Below, in pieces: positions 29,655 through 39,798 of a stretch of DNA of 64,000 nt. The stretch is taken from the NCBI GenBank assembly GCA_018136815.1, contig CM030938.1, positions 532,128 to 596,127 on the forward strand, read 5' to 3'. The notes beneath the pieces were generated by a model. The model had not been told where the DNA came from, did no database searches, and worked only from the letters and a program-made list of their open reading frames with translations. A program made the position numbers and the translations under genes. Positions within the stretch are counted from its first letter, which is position 1. Each line of letters starts with the position of its first letter. The stretch comes from Isochrysis galbana. Taxonomy: Eukaryota; Haptophyta; Isochrysidales; Isochrysidaceae.

Positions 29655-29850
29655 CCCCCCGCCTTCTCCCTTTCACCGCCGTTCTCCCAGTTCGAGATTC
29701 ACGAGACGCCTCTCGGAAATCACACAATGCGGACCCCCCCCCCCCGCCGTCTTCTCCCCTTCCACCGCCGTTCTCCCAAGTGGAGAAGAAGAAGGCCTAC
29801 TCTACTCTCGGAGACCACACACACACTGCGGAGTGCGAGGAGGAGATCTC
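29655..29850. repeat. Imperfect tandem duplication, about 95-bp unit
   Basis: Two copies of a block containing CTTCTCCC[T/C]TTCCACCGCCGTTCTCCCA-like sequence, then CTCTCGGA-A[T/C]CACACA-CTGCGGA. The second copy begins near 29749. C-run rich. Confidence 0.65.
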
Positions 29851-30147
29851 CTCGGGGGAGGGCTCTCCATCCGCTCCTCTCTTCAGCGGCGAGGCACCTT
29901 GGGAGGTGCTGCATGTCGCAGTTGCCTCGAGGACGGCGTATGTTCAGCTGATATGAATCGTCGATTTACCGTAATATATGCAGCTTGGAGCACTCAAGGG
30001 TCGCGATGTCATAAGGATTTGCTGGACGGACGGACATGAGGACGACGAACCTCGGCGCACGCCGTGGTGGCCTTCCCCCTCCCCCCGCGCGGGGGGGCTG
30101 TTGCGGAGGTCCGCCGGGGGGGGGGGGGGGGGGAAGTCCCTCCTCCC

Positions 30148-30150
<3 letters not shown>

Positions 30151-30221
<71 letters not shown>
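30151..30221. repeat. (TC)n microsatellite
   Basis: About 71 bp of uninterrupted TC, followed by degenerate CT-rich sequence to 30450. All frames here read Ser-Leu repeats and are spurious. Confidence 0.97.
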
Positions 30222-30226
<5 letters not shown>

Positions 30227-30556
30227 TCTCCCCTCTCGTCGTTCCCCTCTTCTCCTCTCTTCCTCTTCCTTCTCCTCTCTCAGATTCCCCTCAGTTTCTT
30301 CCTCTTCCTTCTCCTCGTTTATTCGTGCCCCGCGACCCCCCTCCCGCTCCGCTCTCCCTCCCCCCCCCCCCCCCCTCTCTCTCCGCCCGCCTACCTTTGC
30401 ACATCCTGCTCTCTGCCTGCCTCGCCCTCTCCTCCCCTTCCGCGCGTGAGAGGGAGCGAGAGTACCTCGCAGCCGCCACCAGAGAGAACCTAATAAAACG
30501 CCTCGAGTACTTAATAAAACCAAGGCCGTCGAGAGAAGGGAAGGGAGAAGAGAGAG

Positions 30557-30940
30557 ATGCCGACCGTCGTGAAGGGAGCCTCTAGAACATGGGTGGTCGA
30601 GCCGGAGCTCTCGGCCTCATCGCCCTCATGCCCAGCGCCTCTTGAGCTTGAGGGGACACACTCCGCATCCGACTCCGACGCCGACGACGACCTCCTCTCG
30701 TGCGCCTGCGTAGAGCCTGGGAGGAGCAACTGGGAGCGCCTCCTCCGCCAGCCGCTCTGCGCCTGCCGCTCGCCAGAGCAAGGAGAGGAGTCGCGGCTTC
30801 GGGACGTGCTCAGCACACCCGCCAAACATAACCCATCGCCCGCCACCAGCTTTCGCGCCGGGGGGAACAGCGGGCGCAGGCGTAACGGCAGTGGAGCGAG
30901 GAGCGTGAAACAGGCTGCAACATCCAAGGCGCTCGACTAG
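30557..30940 (+). CDS. Small Ser-rich hypothetical protein
   Basis: A 127-residue frame beginning MPTVVKGASRTWVVEPELSA with an acidic patch (SDSDADDDLLSCACVEPGRS) and a basic tail (GNSGRRRNGSGARSVKQA). The opposite strand is also open over the same stretch, so coding is uncertain. No family recognised. Confidence 0.25.
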   Translation: MPTVVKGASRTWVVEPELSASSPSCPAPLELEGTHSASDSDADDDLLSCACVEPGRSNWERLLRQPLCACRSPEQGEESRLRDVLSTPAKHNPSPATSFRAGGNSGRRRNGSGARSVKQAATSKALD

Positions 30941-30999
30941 GCAGAACCAGGCGGGCCGTGCGTCGTGCGGGCTTAGGGCGTGAGGAGCGGGCGCGTGGC

Positions 31000-32290
31000 C
31001 GCGTCCCTTCGACCACTGCCTGGATAGCGCGGTGGTAAACGTACTTGTGCGGATGGTTTGCATGTACTATTCAATGCCGGATATTGTGATGATGACGGTC
31101 GCCCTCTTCCATTCCTCGGCATCACTAGCGTTGGGCGGCGGTGTGGGCGCGCCTCTTGGCGCGACGGTGTGGGCGCGCCTCTTGGAGCAAGATCGTATCA
31201 CACCTATCGTTTCGACCCTACAAACTGCCTTTTTCTCTAGCGATCCACATCGTTCGTTTTATGTGTGTCGTGCCCTATTTGGCGGCGCTATTCTACGTTC
31301 GTCAACTTTTGCATGTCATCTTGGTCTCGTCTTCGCCTGAGTACTCCTCACAGGGCATCAGGCGTCGCTCTAGCAGCGCGATGTCACATCGGCATATCGA
31401 AGTCTTCATTTAGAGTGTCAATTCCATGCACCGAGCCTTCGCGCGAACTTCCATCTGATGTTACGATGACCTCGTGTGAACAGCACAAGCTCGGTATGTG
31501 CTTCGCCACATGTGAGACGCCAAATCAGTCGTGAGGTGCCACTGATCGCCTTCCCTCGGCATCAAAGCAGTGACAAGCGCACGCCTCGTTGCCGTGCTAT
31601 TGTTGGCTCGGCGTACGCTTCCGACGCGCCTTCTTCATACCCTCCACAAACCCTGAGTAAAAACTTGTGGGGGACCTCTCATGAGGGAGGCCTACCAAAT
31701 TCAGCCTTGCCACCACTTCAACATAGAGTCCAATGATACCCTAGAATGCTACTCACAGCCCAAACATGCTTCATGGGTCCACCACCGCGAGCTACGGTTG
31801 CGAACGTGTCGATTTCCTCGAATGTTCACCAAATTCTCCGAATTAAAATGCAGTTCCGAAAACCGGCAAATTTTGAAAATAATCAAATTTTAAGTTTTTA
31901 CTTCTCCGCATCAACTCCTAAAAAAAAGATCTGAGAATCGGGGCTACTACACCTATCGCTAGACCAGTATATTCTACTGCACGCCTGCCATCGCCCTTTC
32001 CTCCCGTCGTTCCGCATCCTCGCCTTCCCCCCTCGTTCCTTTGTTGTCCTTTGTTTGTCGTTTGTCGTTGGTGTCGGGGGTGCGGGGGTGCGGCCCTGGT
32101 ACACTACCATGGGCCCGGTTTTGGGTGCGTGTTCCGGGTAGGCTTTTTGGATTTTGTTCATGTTCCGCGTCTGCACTCCGTGATAATGTCTAATGCTAAT
32201 TGTGTCTAGCATGTCTACGTGTTCGTCTCGTGTGTGCGCGCTATGAAGTCTTTGATCTTTAAGTAGCTCATTATCATTATCATTAATTAT
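31000..32290. other. No recognised gene
   Basis: Several short plus-strand frames (31032-31340, 31265-31534, 31476-31736) without domains. A short direct repeat (GTGTGGGCGCGCCTCTTGG at 31142 and 31168). At 31898-32212 a minus-strand frame (KIQKAYPEHAPKTGPMVVYQ) looks protein-like but is unassigned. Confidence 0.45.
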
Positions 32291-32299
32291 CCTTAATTA

Positions 32300-33235
32300 G
32301 TTGCCTTTGAGGTGCGCTCCGCCGTATTTATCAATCAGCCCGCCTTCGGGCCTGTTGCCGGATTGGCTGCAACTTGATGCTCTATTCTCAGCCTCGTGGC
32401 CAGGGATAGAAGCTCCGCGCTGGGGATCAAGTTGCCTTTGTTGTTGTTGTCCGCGTCGTGCAATGGGCGAAAGTCGCCCAAGTCGATCCGTTTCTTGGGT
32501 TGTCTCCCCATGCCGATGCCCGCCTGTCCGTCGAGTTGGCGAAACCGAGCTCGCGAGCTCGCAACATAGTTTCGTGAACCTTTCTATGATACGTATTAAC
32601 ATTAAAATTATTTGATATTCTCAACGCACTCGCACTCGCGGCCTCGCGGCCACGGACCAACATTTTTTTTTCACGCAGCAAACTTTCTACACCCCCATTG
32701 CCCCGCGGCCCTTCTTTCTCCCCCCGCCATCAGGCGCTTCCCCTCGTGCACTACCAGGGGGATAGGGGTGAAGGGCTTAGACATAGTCCGGTGCCCCCTT
32801 CTCCGCGCGCTCTCTCACCTCTCCTGCGGCACCCGCGATGGCGCGCCTGCGAGCTAGGTCTACAGCTGCCGTCTGGCGACCCCTAGAGGCTCTTGGAGGC
32901 CAGCTCAGGGGGCGGGCCAGGCCTCCTCTGCCTCTCCCTCGCTGGCGCTGGCGCTCCTGAGCCTCGGAGGCCCGCCCCACGCTGCACCTGTCTGCCTGTC
33001 GAACAAGGGGGGGAGGAAGGAGGAGGGGTTGGAGCAATGGGCTGGCCACGCCGGGCTAGGACGAGCAAGTCAGGCGAGCCTGTAGGGAAGGAAGTGGGTC
33101 AGCAGGGCGGTCTGCTCCAGGCCAACCATCAGGCATGCCAGGAGTATGGGTAGTTCCTCCTCCACGACAGGGGGCAGGAGTGAAGAGAGGGGGGGACTCG
33201 TGCCCCCCCATGGGCGAACCAAGTATAAACATAGT
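32300..33235 (-). mobile_element. E1: SINE-like element with 5' hairpin
   Basis: Sense order: hairpin (33218-33235), ATGGGGGGG start and GC-rich second hairpin, a block matching E4 (62997-63190) with CATGCCTGATGG and GACCCACT, a block matching E5 and E3 (GGCAGACAGGTGCAG, GAGGGAGAGGCAG), then the 3' block matching E5 and E6 to about 32600. Further 3' (32512-32336) lies a short clean frame, MGRQPKKRIDLGDFRPLHDA, 58 codons, possibly a leftover of the parental element. No target duplication was found. No ORF longer than 90 codons that looks real, so it is non-autonomous. Confidence 0.7.
33218..33235 (-). promoter_or_regulatory. 5' hairpin of element E1
   Basis: Sense ACTATGT-TTAT-ACTTGGT: six of seven stem positions pair, counting one T-G wobble. 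It lies 6 nt before ATGG. Confidence 0.7.
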
Positions 33236-33435
33236 TTGCGAAGAAGACACTCAACACTAAGACTGTGAATAGGTTTCATTTGGAGCTATCTAGATATTAG
33301 GTTTGGGCGTTTTTTGCTATCTAGATAGATATAGATAGTGCCCTTCGGCTATCTAGATAGATACAGATAGTGCTTCTGCCAAACCTATTATCAGTATTAT
33401 TAGTATTATCTAGATAGTTGGAATATTAAAAAAAG

Positions 33436-33535
33436 GTCTGGGCGCCTCGGGATCCGCCAGCGGCTCCCGAGGCTTTCGAACCCATGACCCCGAGGCCGCC
33501 GCGCACTGCGCACTAGCACTAGGCCATGAGCCCAG
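33436..33535 (-). mobile_element. Possible tRNA-derived SINE head
   Basis: Sense strand contains CTCATGGCCTAGTGCTAGTG and, about 45 nt later, GGGTTCGAAAGCC, which resemble RNA polymerase III box A and box B in tRNA-like spacing. The flanking stems do not form a good cloverleaf, so it is not a functional tRNA. Weak call. Confidence 0.35.
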
Positions 33536-33584
33536 GTCGCGGTGCTTTTAGAGGGCCATTCAACACCTCTATACATGTGTTTTT

Positions 33585-34019
33585 GTGTTTTTTGTTTTTT
33601 GTTCGGTTGAAAATGATTTATTTGTTCGGGAGAAAGAGGCGGCAGAAAAAGCTGCTGTCGGGCGGGGCCGGTGGAGGGAGATGGAGGGGCGGAAGCGAGG
33701 ACGCCCTCAGGCCATGCCCAATTTGTCCAAGATGGCCCGCCAATATTTGGGCCGACCGGCCTCATCTGCAGGCGTTGAGCGCGCTTTCTCGCATGCGGGG
33801 CGCCTGACGATGCTAAGGCATCCCAGTCTGATTTTTCCTTGGAGCACTGCCTCCTTGCCAGCAAGAATTGTGAGTGAGAGAGATCGTGAGTGTGAGGGCT
33901 ATCTGTCTTGCTGTCTTGCGTGCGCTATATCCCTTGTAGCGGCATCCTCTGTACCGCCCCACACCGTAGCACGCACCCTGGCCTTTGTGGCTTTGCGGGA
34001 CCTATTAATAGCTTATTAA
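33585..34019 (+). pseudogene. hAT transposase dimerisation domain remnant
   Basis: The frame contains LSKMARQYLGRPASSAGVER followed by AFSHAGRLT and a short tail. This matches the hAT C-terminal consensus (LA-x-x-YL-x-x-PASS-x-x-ER-x-FS-x-x-G). Upstream residues (EKEAAEKAAVGRGRWREM) are not a recognisable catalytic domain, so only the C-terminus survives. It lies between the subterminal repeats at 33316 and 34094. Confidence 0.8.
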
Positions 34020-34159
34020 TAGGTTTGGCGCCCACAGCTATCTAGATAGATACAGATAGTGCCCTAGGGCTATCTAGATAGATATAGATAGTGCTTTTTG
34101 AAAGTAGATAGCCTAATATCTAGATATTAGGCTAACATGTTCACAGCCCTACTCAACAC

Positions 34160-34375
34160 TCAACAAGCCACAAGCCTGCCCCGACCCCGCACTCTGAACT
34201 AGGCTCTGCCGGTAGTGCACCAGAGTCGGAGCCCCCGGAAACCGACGAAAAAGGAATGAAGGGGAAGGGGGGAAAGGGAGGTGGTGGGGAGAGGGGATGT
34301 AAGGGCGTTGTCGTGGCAGTGAGAGGGAACCTAGACCTAGTAGGTGTGTCGCCCATAATCTTCAGATGTTTTTGT
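34160..34375 (-). repeat. Dispersed repeat ending CATCTGAAGATT, copy 2
   Basis: Matches 19030-19250: GCACTCTGAACTAGGCTC, AAGGAATGAAGGGG, GACCTAGTAGGTGTGTCGCC and ATAATCTTCAGATGTTTT. Confidence 0.6.
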
Positions 34376-34475
34376 ATATATTATCACACGCTAGCCACTT
34401 GATTCCAAGACGTGTTTGAGGTCTGTATGTGTATGTGCCCTCGCTATACTCACAACCTAAATCCTAAACCCGGAA

Positions 34476-35099
34476 TCATCGAAAGCCGGGGCGGTTGCGC
34501 CATTGGGCGGCGCGCACCACCCATGGCTGAACGCACAAGGTATCTTCTTGTAGCTCTTGCGTGCCGATACCGAGCGCATATAATTGTTCCACCACCCTAC
34601 CAGTCGCTCCTGTTTTCACCGAGGAGATTCCCGGCGAGTGAACGCAACGTTGATAAGCACGAAGCCGATGATGCACACGTCGCGCGCGGAAGGTGGCTGC
34701 AACTGCATCGAGCGCGTCACGTCGTTCCGAAGCTTTCTGTAAGCGCCGCCATGTACTTAGCACGCTCCTTCGGCTAAATTGTGCAGCCGCCAGGTTAGCC
34801 CTCTCCCTTAGAGCTCTTGTGGCTGTGGCTCGCTTATCGTATTCGAGCCATGCGTAAAGATGCCTTTTGACTATTCGCAGCTTACATCTTAGCCGGGCCT
34901 GCATCTCTTCGCAGATGTGCGCATGCCAAATGCGCCATGATGCTATCGCACTACGCCCGTAGCGATTGCGGCCAACGAGCATGAATTGGCGGCCACCCGT
35001 CGCGATAGCAGCACGTCCTTGCCAATGGCGGAAAGCCATGCGGGAGGAACGATAGCTATTATGAGATTCGGCTTGCGTAAGGTCGCGCTTGCGCTGCAT
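34476..35099 (-). CDS. Trp-repeat (Sfi1-like) protein, partial at gap
   Basis: A 207-residue frame running out of the gap at 35101. It has regularly spaced aromatic repeats: SRMAFRHWQGRAAIA, GRSAIASWRIWHAHI, VKRHLYAWLEYDKRA and SRRSVLSTWRRLQKAS, about 25-30 residues apart in a basic, helical background. This spacing resembles Sfi1-type centrin-binding repeats (a hydrophobic-x-x-W core) of centrosome or basal-body proteins. The assignment is by pattern only. The 5' end lies in or beyond the gap. The C-terminal 60 residues lose the pattern and may be intron or UTR. Divergent from the hydroxylase gene across the gap. Confidence 0.5.
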   Translation of the reverse strand: MQRKRDLTQAESHNSYRSSRMAFRHWQGRAAIATGGRQFMLVGRNRYGRSAIASWRIWHAHICEEMQARLRCKLRIVKRHLYAWLEYDKRATATRALRERANLAAAQFSRRSVLSTWRRLQKASERRDALDAVAATFRARRVHHRLRAYQRCVHSPGISSVKTGATGRVVEQLYALGIGTQELQEDTLCVQPWVVRAAQWRNRPGFR

Positions 35100-35100
35100 A

Positions 35101-35200
35101 NNNNNNNNNNNNNNNNNNNNNNNNNNNNNNNNNNNNNNNNNNNNNNNNNNNNNNNNNNNNNNNNNNNNNNNNNNNNNNNNNNNNNNNNNNNNNNNNNNNN
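35101..35200. other. Assembly gap (100 N)
   Basis: Exactly 100 undetermined bases between two coding regions that point away from each other. True length unknown. Confidence 0.99.
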
Positions 35201-36569
35201 CTTGCAGGGAGATACGTCAAGAGAAGCCCTCGGCGCCGCCGAGGCGCGGTGCGTCTCTTTGTGGAAGGAGGGCGCGCTCGAGTGGTCCAATTTTGAACGC
35301 TCATACGCCTTGCACGCGTCGTACGAGAACGCCCACGCCGTGGCTCACCTGCGGCGCGCTATGGCAATTTTTGTGGGGATGCTGCACGGCGCTTCTTGCA
35401 CAATGGCGTCGTTGACTAGTGGCCCCCACGCGAGCGCCACCGATTCGCCCGACGGCGAGGGCCCTACCCAGTTGGGACCGATGCGCACCTACTTGCTGCT
35501 GTCCAAGCTGACCGAGGGCTCTCTGACGCTTGCGCGCGACGATGCCGAGCTTCGTGCGGCAGCAGCCTGGCACGAGATGTTAGCGCGCCATCCGCTCTGC
35601 ACCGCGGCCTATGCTAAGGTGGAGGAGGACCACTCGTGCTTTAACGACCGCCTCGCTGCCGCCATCACGCTGCGTAGGCGAGCCGCAGCCGCCGCACGGA
35701 CACGCGCCAAGCTGCTTCTGGGTGAAGCCGCAAAGGCGGAAGTTGCGGCAGCAGACGTGGAGATGGCAAGGGCAGATGCCCTCGTCGGAGTTGGTCGTGC
35801 TCATGGGCAGGCAGCCACCAAGTGGGCCAGCTCTGCGCAGACTCCGCGCGTGTTCTGGCCGGCGTTGCGCTCAATACCTTGGTGGGACGCGACCTCCTTC
35901 AAGGTGGCTGCGGCGCTGGAGGAGGCGTGGGGATCCGGTTTGATCGCCGAGGACCTGCGGCGGATCGGCGTGAGCGAGCCTGGCAAAGGCATCCATGGAG
36001 TGCAGGTGACGGCGACCGGCGGGTTTCGAACTTCCTCACTTCCACAGCAGAGGGCTGCAGCTGCCGAAGGGGAGCCGGACCCCTTCCAACGCATTGTCTC
36101 GTCGGGCGCGCCCATTCGCGGCCGGCCGGGCGATGATGCGGGCGATGCGGGTGTTTGGTCCGAGTTCATGTTGTTCGACGGCAAGGAGTGGGTCGACGAG
36201 CGCTGCGCTCTAGCCTCGACGCTGTGCACCATTTTGCGACATACTGCCGAGGTGGCTGGCACTGTCAGGACGTACGATGGACGCAGAGTTGGGCCCCAGG
36301 GCCAAGTGACGGTCTTCCGCTTGCAGCCCGGCGCCCATGTGCTCCCGCACGTGGGCGTGACCAATCAGCGCCTCGTGCTGCAATTTCCCCTGTCAGGATG
36401 GGAGGGCGTGCGCTTCCGTGTGCACGATGAGTGGAGAGGCTACGAGCGCGGACATGCAATGGTGTTCGATGACTCTTACGAGCACGAGGTTGTCCACCAA
36501 GGGACGGCACCGAGGATCGTCTTGTATGCGGTCTTGCACCACCCGGATCTAGGCGTGCCGCAATTATGA
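35201..36569 (+). CDS. Aspartyl/asparaginyl beta-hydroxylase family, 5' partial
   Basis: About 455 residues after the gap, with the true start missing. The C-terminal domain is clear: VFRLQPGAHVLPHVGVTNQR, LVLQFPL, FRVHDEWRGYERGHAMVFDD, SYEHEVVHQGTAPRIVLYAV, HHPDLG. This is the AspH-type Fe(II)/2-oxoglutarate oxygenase fold. HVGVTNQR corresponds to the first His and SYEHEV to the second His of the family's two-His iron site; the Arg after EHEV fits the 2-oxoglutarate contact. The central region is Ala/Arg-rich and helical (AAAITLRRRAAAAARTRAKL), in the place where animal AspH has TPR-like helices. AspH enzymes hydroxylate Asp/Asn in EGF-like domains in the ER; the substrate here is unknown. 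An 'IPWWD' segment (RSIPWWDATSF) matches the family's W-W motif ahead of the domain. Single exon as far as visible. Confidence 0.9.
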
Positions 36570-36870
36570 GGGCGCGTATCGCCGGATTATAGTGCTCTCG
36601 TTCCTATAATCCTTGCCACCATAACACGAATGTACATCCCATTCCACATACAAAGGTCGACTATCGCATATTGCGTTGACCGGTTATTTACTCATACCCA
36701 CGCGCAGCCCGACAGGCCAAAGAGAAGGAGGAGGAGAGGATTGAGTGAGAGCTGTGTTTCCTTATGTTTGGCGTGGCGCGCGCGCGTGCGTGTTTGTTCG
36801 CTCGACTCGACAACATGTGGTTGCTCCGAGGGCGATTTTTGTTGGTGCTTGGTACTGTGTACTGTAAGAT
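36570..36870. other. Intergenic, nothing recognised
   Basis: 3' flank of the hydroxylase gene, up to the start of element G. Confidence 0.5.
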
Positions 36871-36872
36871 CA

Positions 36873-36890
36873 ACTAAGTTTATACTTGGT
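36873..36890 (+). promoter_or_regulatory. 5' hairpin of element G
   Basis: ACTAAGT-TTAT-ACTTGGT: 7-bp stem with one T-G wobble, 4 nt before ATGG. Confidence 0.78.
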
Positions 36891-36894
36891 CGCC

Positions 36895-37569
36895 ATGGAG
36901 CGCGCCGGCGCTCCCCTCCTCTCCTTCGGGCCCCCCGCCGCGGGAGCCCAACCAGTACCCATGGAGCAGTCGCAGGCGAAGCGACCGCGTCCGCCAGATG
37001 AGGCCGAGCAGGTGCGCGCGATCCCTATCGCGCCACACGGCCCGTGGCCCCGGCCACACCAGTCACAACAGCCATGCTGGCCCCCCTCATGGAGGGCAGC
37101 AGTCTGTAGGCCCCACCGTAGACGAGCCAGACAATACACGCAGTACCTCCACTGGGCATGCCTCATGGCAGAGGCCTCTCTCACCCTGGTGATGGCCGCG
37201 CCGCCTTGGCGGCGCGGCCAGAGACCGGGTGGCCCTTATGGGCACCATCATCACCATACAGAACAAAGAGCGAATCAACATCTGCACAACCACAAATCAC
37301 AACACCACATGCACCACGACAGCCCCCCAAGGAGAGAGCAAACAGCCTCCCAGTGCACATCAGAAGCTCACCCACGACCACCCACCGCGATGACCCCACG
37401 ACAGGATCCACCATCGGATGAAGAACACGAGAACATTGACACTGACGACAACTTCGACCTCTCCCTCCACCAGGAGGGGGACTACACATTCCAGGACGCG
37501 GCTGTGTACGCCGCCATTGTCGAGCTGCTCTTGGAGCTAGAAGGAGTAGATGTCTCCGGATACTTATGA
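36895..37569 (+). CDS. Truncated MERAP ORF1 protein
   Basis: A 224-residue frame starting MERAGAPLLSFGPPAAGAQP. Composition follows family ORF1: Pro/Gln/His-rich N-terminus with an HHHHH run, then an acidic hinge (SDEEHENIDTDDNFDLSLHQ) and the beginning of the globular domain (YAAIVELLLELEGVDVSGYL), equivalent to GAIVAHLNKLEGVDLEPDFL in element D. It stops there, losing the rest of the globular domain and the fingers. Probably encodes only the disordered part of ORF1, if anything. Confidence 0.55.
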   Translation: MERAGAPLLSFGPPAAGAQPVPMEQSQAKRPRPPDEAEQVRAIPIAPHGPWPRPHQSQQPCWPPSWRAAVCRPHRRRARQYTQYLHWACLMAEASLTLVMAAPPWRRGQRPGGPYGHHHHHTEQRANQHLHNHKSQHHMHHDSPPRREQTASQCTSEAHPRPPTAMTPRQDPPSDEEHENIDTDDNFDLSLHQEGDYTFQDAAVYAAIVELLLELEGVDVSGYL

Positions 37570-37789
37570 TAAAAATAAAAAGTCCAGTCCACACCACGCA
37601 TACGCATACAAAGGTGCACAATGTCTCTTGCAAGGAAAGCCAGCTCATGGTCCGAATATGGTAGATGCTCATTTGTGTTGTCGAAAACCCTCCTCAGCTC
37701 CTCAGCCTCCTCACGGCATTATTCACAAATGAGAATGATTCACCAGCTTTGCACAAGCAGATTTGAGCTTCATCGCGATGCAGTGTTGG

Positions 37790-38725
37790 TGCGTTAGTGC
37801 GTTAGCTCACATGCGTTGGACCACTAACACTTGTATTAGATCTGATATGAGCTCTCAAGCACCTATCAGCTAATATCAGCTCTCTGCTCAGAGCTTTGCT
37901 CCCTGTCAGCTCATATAAGCGCGCCACAGCGTCTGCGCACCGCTACACCACACCGCGCCTGGTACTAACTAGGCGCTAGAGCACTTTCACTTTAACTATA
38001 CCAACCACCAAAGCGCCTCGTCTTCGTCTTACATATCACATATCTTCATTCATATCTTACCCACTTAACAACTTTCACCTTTCACCTTCCACCTTTCACC
38101 TTGCTCTAACACACACAGCCAACGTCAGCACGCCAGCCTCCAGCGGCACGCCAGCCAGCCACACACACCACACACCACACCCACACACCCGCACGCACAC
38201 GCATTCTCGCCTACACACACACACCACACACCACACACAACACCACTTACCCACTTACTCACTTACTCCGACTCCGAGTCAGCCTCGGCCTCATCAATGT
38301 CAGCAGGAATCATTTCCAGCTCCCAAGGCAACATAGCAGACTGCCATTCACCATTCATCGAGCTGGGATTCGAGCAACAAGTTTGTGTGAGACCTCACCA
38401 GCCTTTCAACTGTCTTCTGCCCGAGCCGGTTGCGTTTCTTTGAATGAATCCAACCCTCTACTGACCAAGCATGCTCGCATCCCGAGCCTCTTCTCTCCCC
38501 TCTCCCTCTCCCTCTCCCTCTCCTTCTCCGTCTCTCTCTCGCTCCGCCTCTCGCTCCCCCTCTTCCCCCCACTTGCGAAAAGCCCCCCCCCAAATAAAAA
38601 AACTGCGACTACCACATTCTAAACTTAGTCATGAACTGACAACTGATATCAGTGATTTGGCAAAATCGAGCTGACACTTATATAAGTATAAGTAGCTGAT
38701 ATTAGTACTGACGCACCATCACTGT
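37790..38725. repeat. TGATAT-rich repeat pair with CA-rich interior
   Basis: Left cluster (37850-37925: CAGCTAATATCAGCTC, GTCAGCTCATATAAGC) and right cluster (38620-38725: ACTGATATCAGTGATTTGG, AGCTGATATTAGTACTGACG) carry inverted versions of the same words as 11200-11365. Between them lie CA-rich sequence (38155-38245) and a TC-rich stretch. Possibly a degenerate DNA transposon of about 0.9 kb. No transposase coding seen. Confidence 0.45.
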
Positions 38726-38932
38726 CGCGATGAGCTCCGATGTCCGAAGGAAGTTGCTTAGGCGGATGAGGAGCCATGGTCCATTATGCTCATCTACAAC
38801 TTCAAAATCTTGCCCACCCCTCCCTCAGCGCCAGCGCCACGGAGAGACCCCGCGACCCCGCCACAGAATATCTTGGGACCGAAGAATGTTTTGGACGAAA
38901 CTTCCCTCCGTCGGCCGAGGTGAGGAGGGAGG

Positions 38933-39243
<311 letters not shown>

Positions 39244-39295
39244 TCGCAGAGCGGCTGCAGAACGAGAAGTCGAAGTCATGCCGTTTTATTTTTAT

Positions 39296-39547
39296 TTCCT
39301 TAAACGAGCCAACAATTATAGTAAACGCAAAAACAAAATTCGGCTCGCAAATTTCGAGACCAAAATCTGCAAACCTGGGCTTGAGACCATGGGAAACCCG
39401 AATCAGTGTGGGCGCGTACCTTACACGAATATTCATGCTTATAGCCTTCAGATGGGCAGGGCAATACAACAGCCCAACCAGGAGGGGTGTCCGCGATGGA
39501 GTGAGGGGGACGCGAGGCCCCCATTGACCCCCACGTATAAAAGTAGG
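39296..39547 (-). mobile_element. E2: short hairpin-headed element
   Basis: Sense order: hairpin (39530-39547), ATGGGGGCCTCGCGTCCCCC start region, about 100 bp of unique sequence, then a block matching 10300-10480 (TCTCGAAATTTGCG, TTTACTATAATTGTT, GTTTAAGGAAATAAAAATAA). The A-rich 3' end abuts the (GA)n tract. Its 5' end belongs to the hairpin group but its 3' end differs from E1, E3 and E5. Confidence 0.6.
39530..39547 (-). promoter_or_regulatory. 5' hairpin of element E2
   Basis: Sense CCTACTT-TTAT-ACGTGGG: six of seven stem positions pair, counting one T-G wobble at the same stem position as in G, E3 and E4. It lies 5 nt before ATGG. Confidence 0.65.
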
Positions 39548-39798
39548 TTACAAATGACCACACAATAGCAATAAATCTCATTTCTTCTGATTTTGCTCGT
39601 CAGCTCCATTCGTCACGTCCTGGAAGCTCGACGGCCGTTCGCACATGAACATGCATGATCTTTCGATCCGTTTGATGGGACGCACTCACGAGGAACACAC
39701 GCGCACAAGTCTGCCACAGCGTGAAACATTGGGTTCCCGCGACTTACATGGGAACCCGTTCGCATAGCTAGGGGTGCTTTGCGTTGGGCGCTCACACC

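Larger units (their letters stand above)
33285..34136. mobile_element. Degraded hAT transposon with subterminal repeats
   Basis: About 850 bp framed by two direct copies, on each side, of a 26-bp motif containing CTATCTAGATAGATAYAGAT (33316-33341, 33348-33373, 34037-34062, 34069-34094). The right end is a perfect 26-bp palindrome (34109-34134), and TAATAGGTTTGG near 34020 faces its inverse near 33384. The interior encodes a hAT dimerisation domain. Clustered subterminal repeats are typical of hAT transposase-binding sites. The element also contains a tRNA-derived SINE-like insert. Confidence 0.78.
36873..37575 (+). mobile_element. MERAP element G: ORF1-only fragment
   Basis: Begins with the hairpin (36873-36890) and ATGGAGCG at 36895. 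Carries one ORF1-like frame and then AT-rich sequence (AAAAATAAAAAG) just after the stop at 37569, possibly the 3' end. No endonuclease or RT. No target duplication was found. Non-autonomous. Confidence 0.65.

Noticed and set aside
29966-30523. 185-codon minus-strand and 171-codon plus-strand frames over the TC tract
   Set aside because: Dinucleotide-repeat artefacts flanked by C-run low complexity.
36000-36040. TTCGAA near a GGG as a possible tRNA T-loop
   Set aside because: It lies inside the hydroxylase coding sequence and has no tRNA stems around it. No convincing tRNA gene was found in the window.
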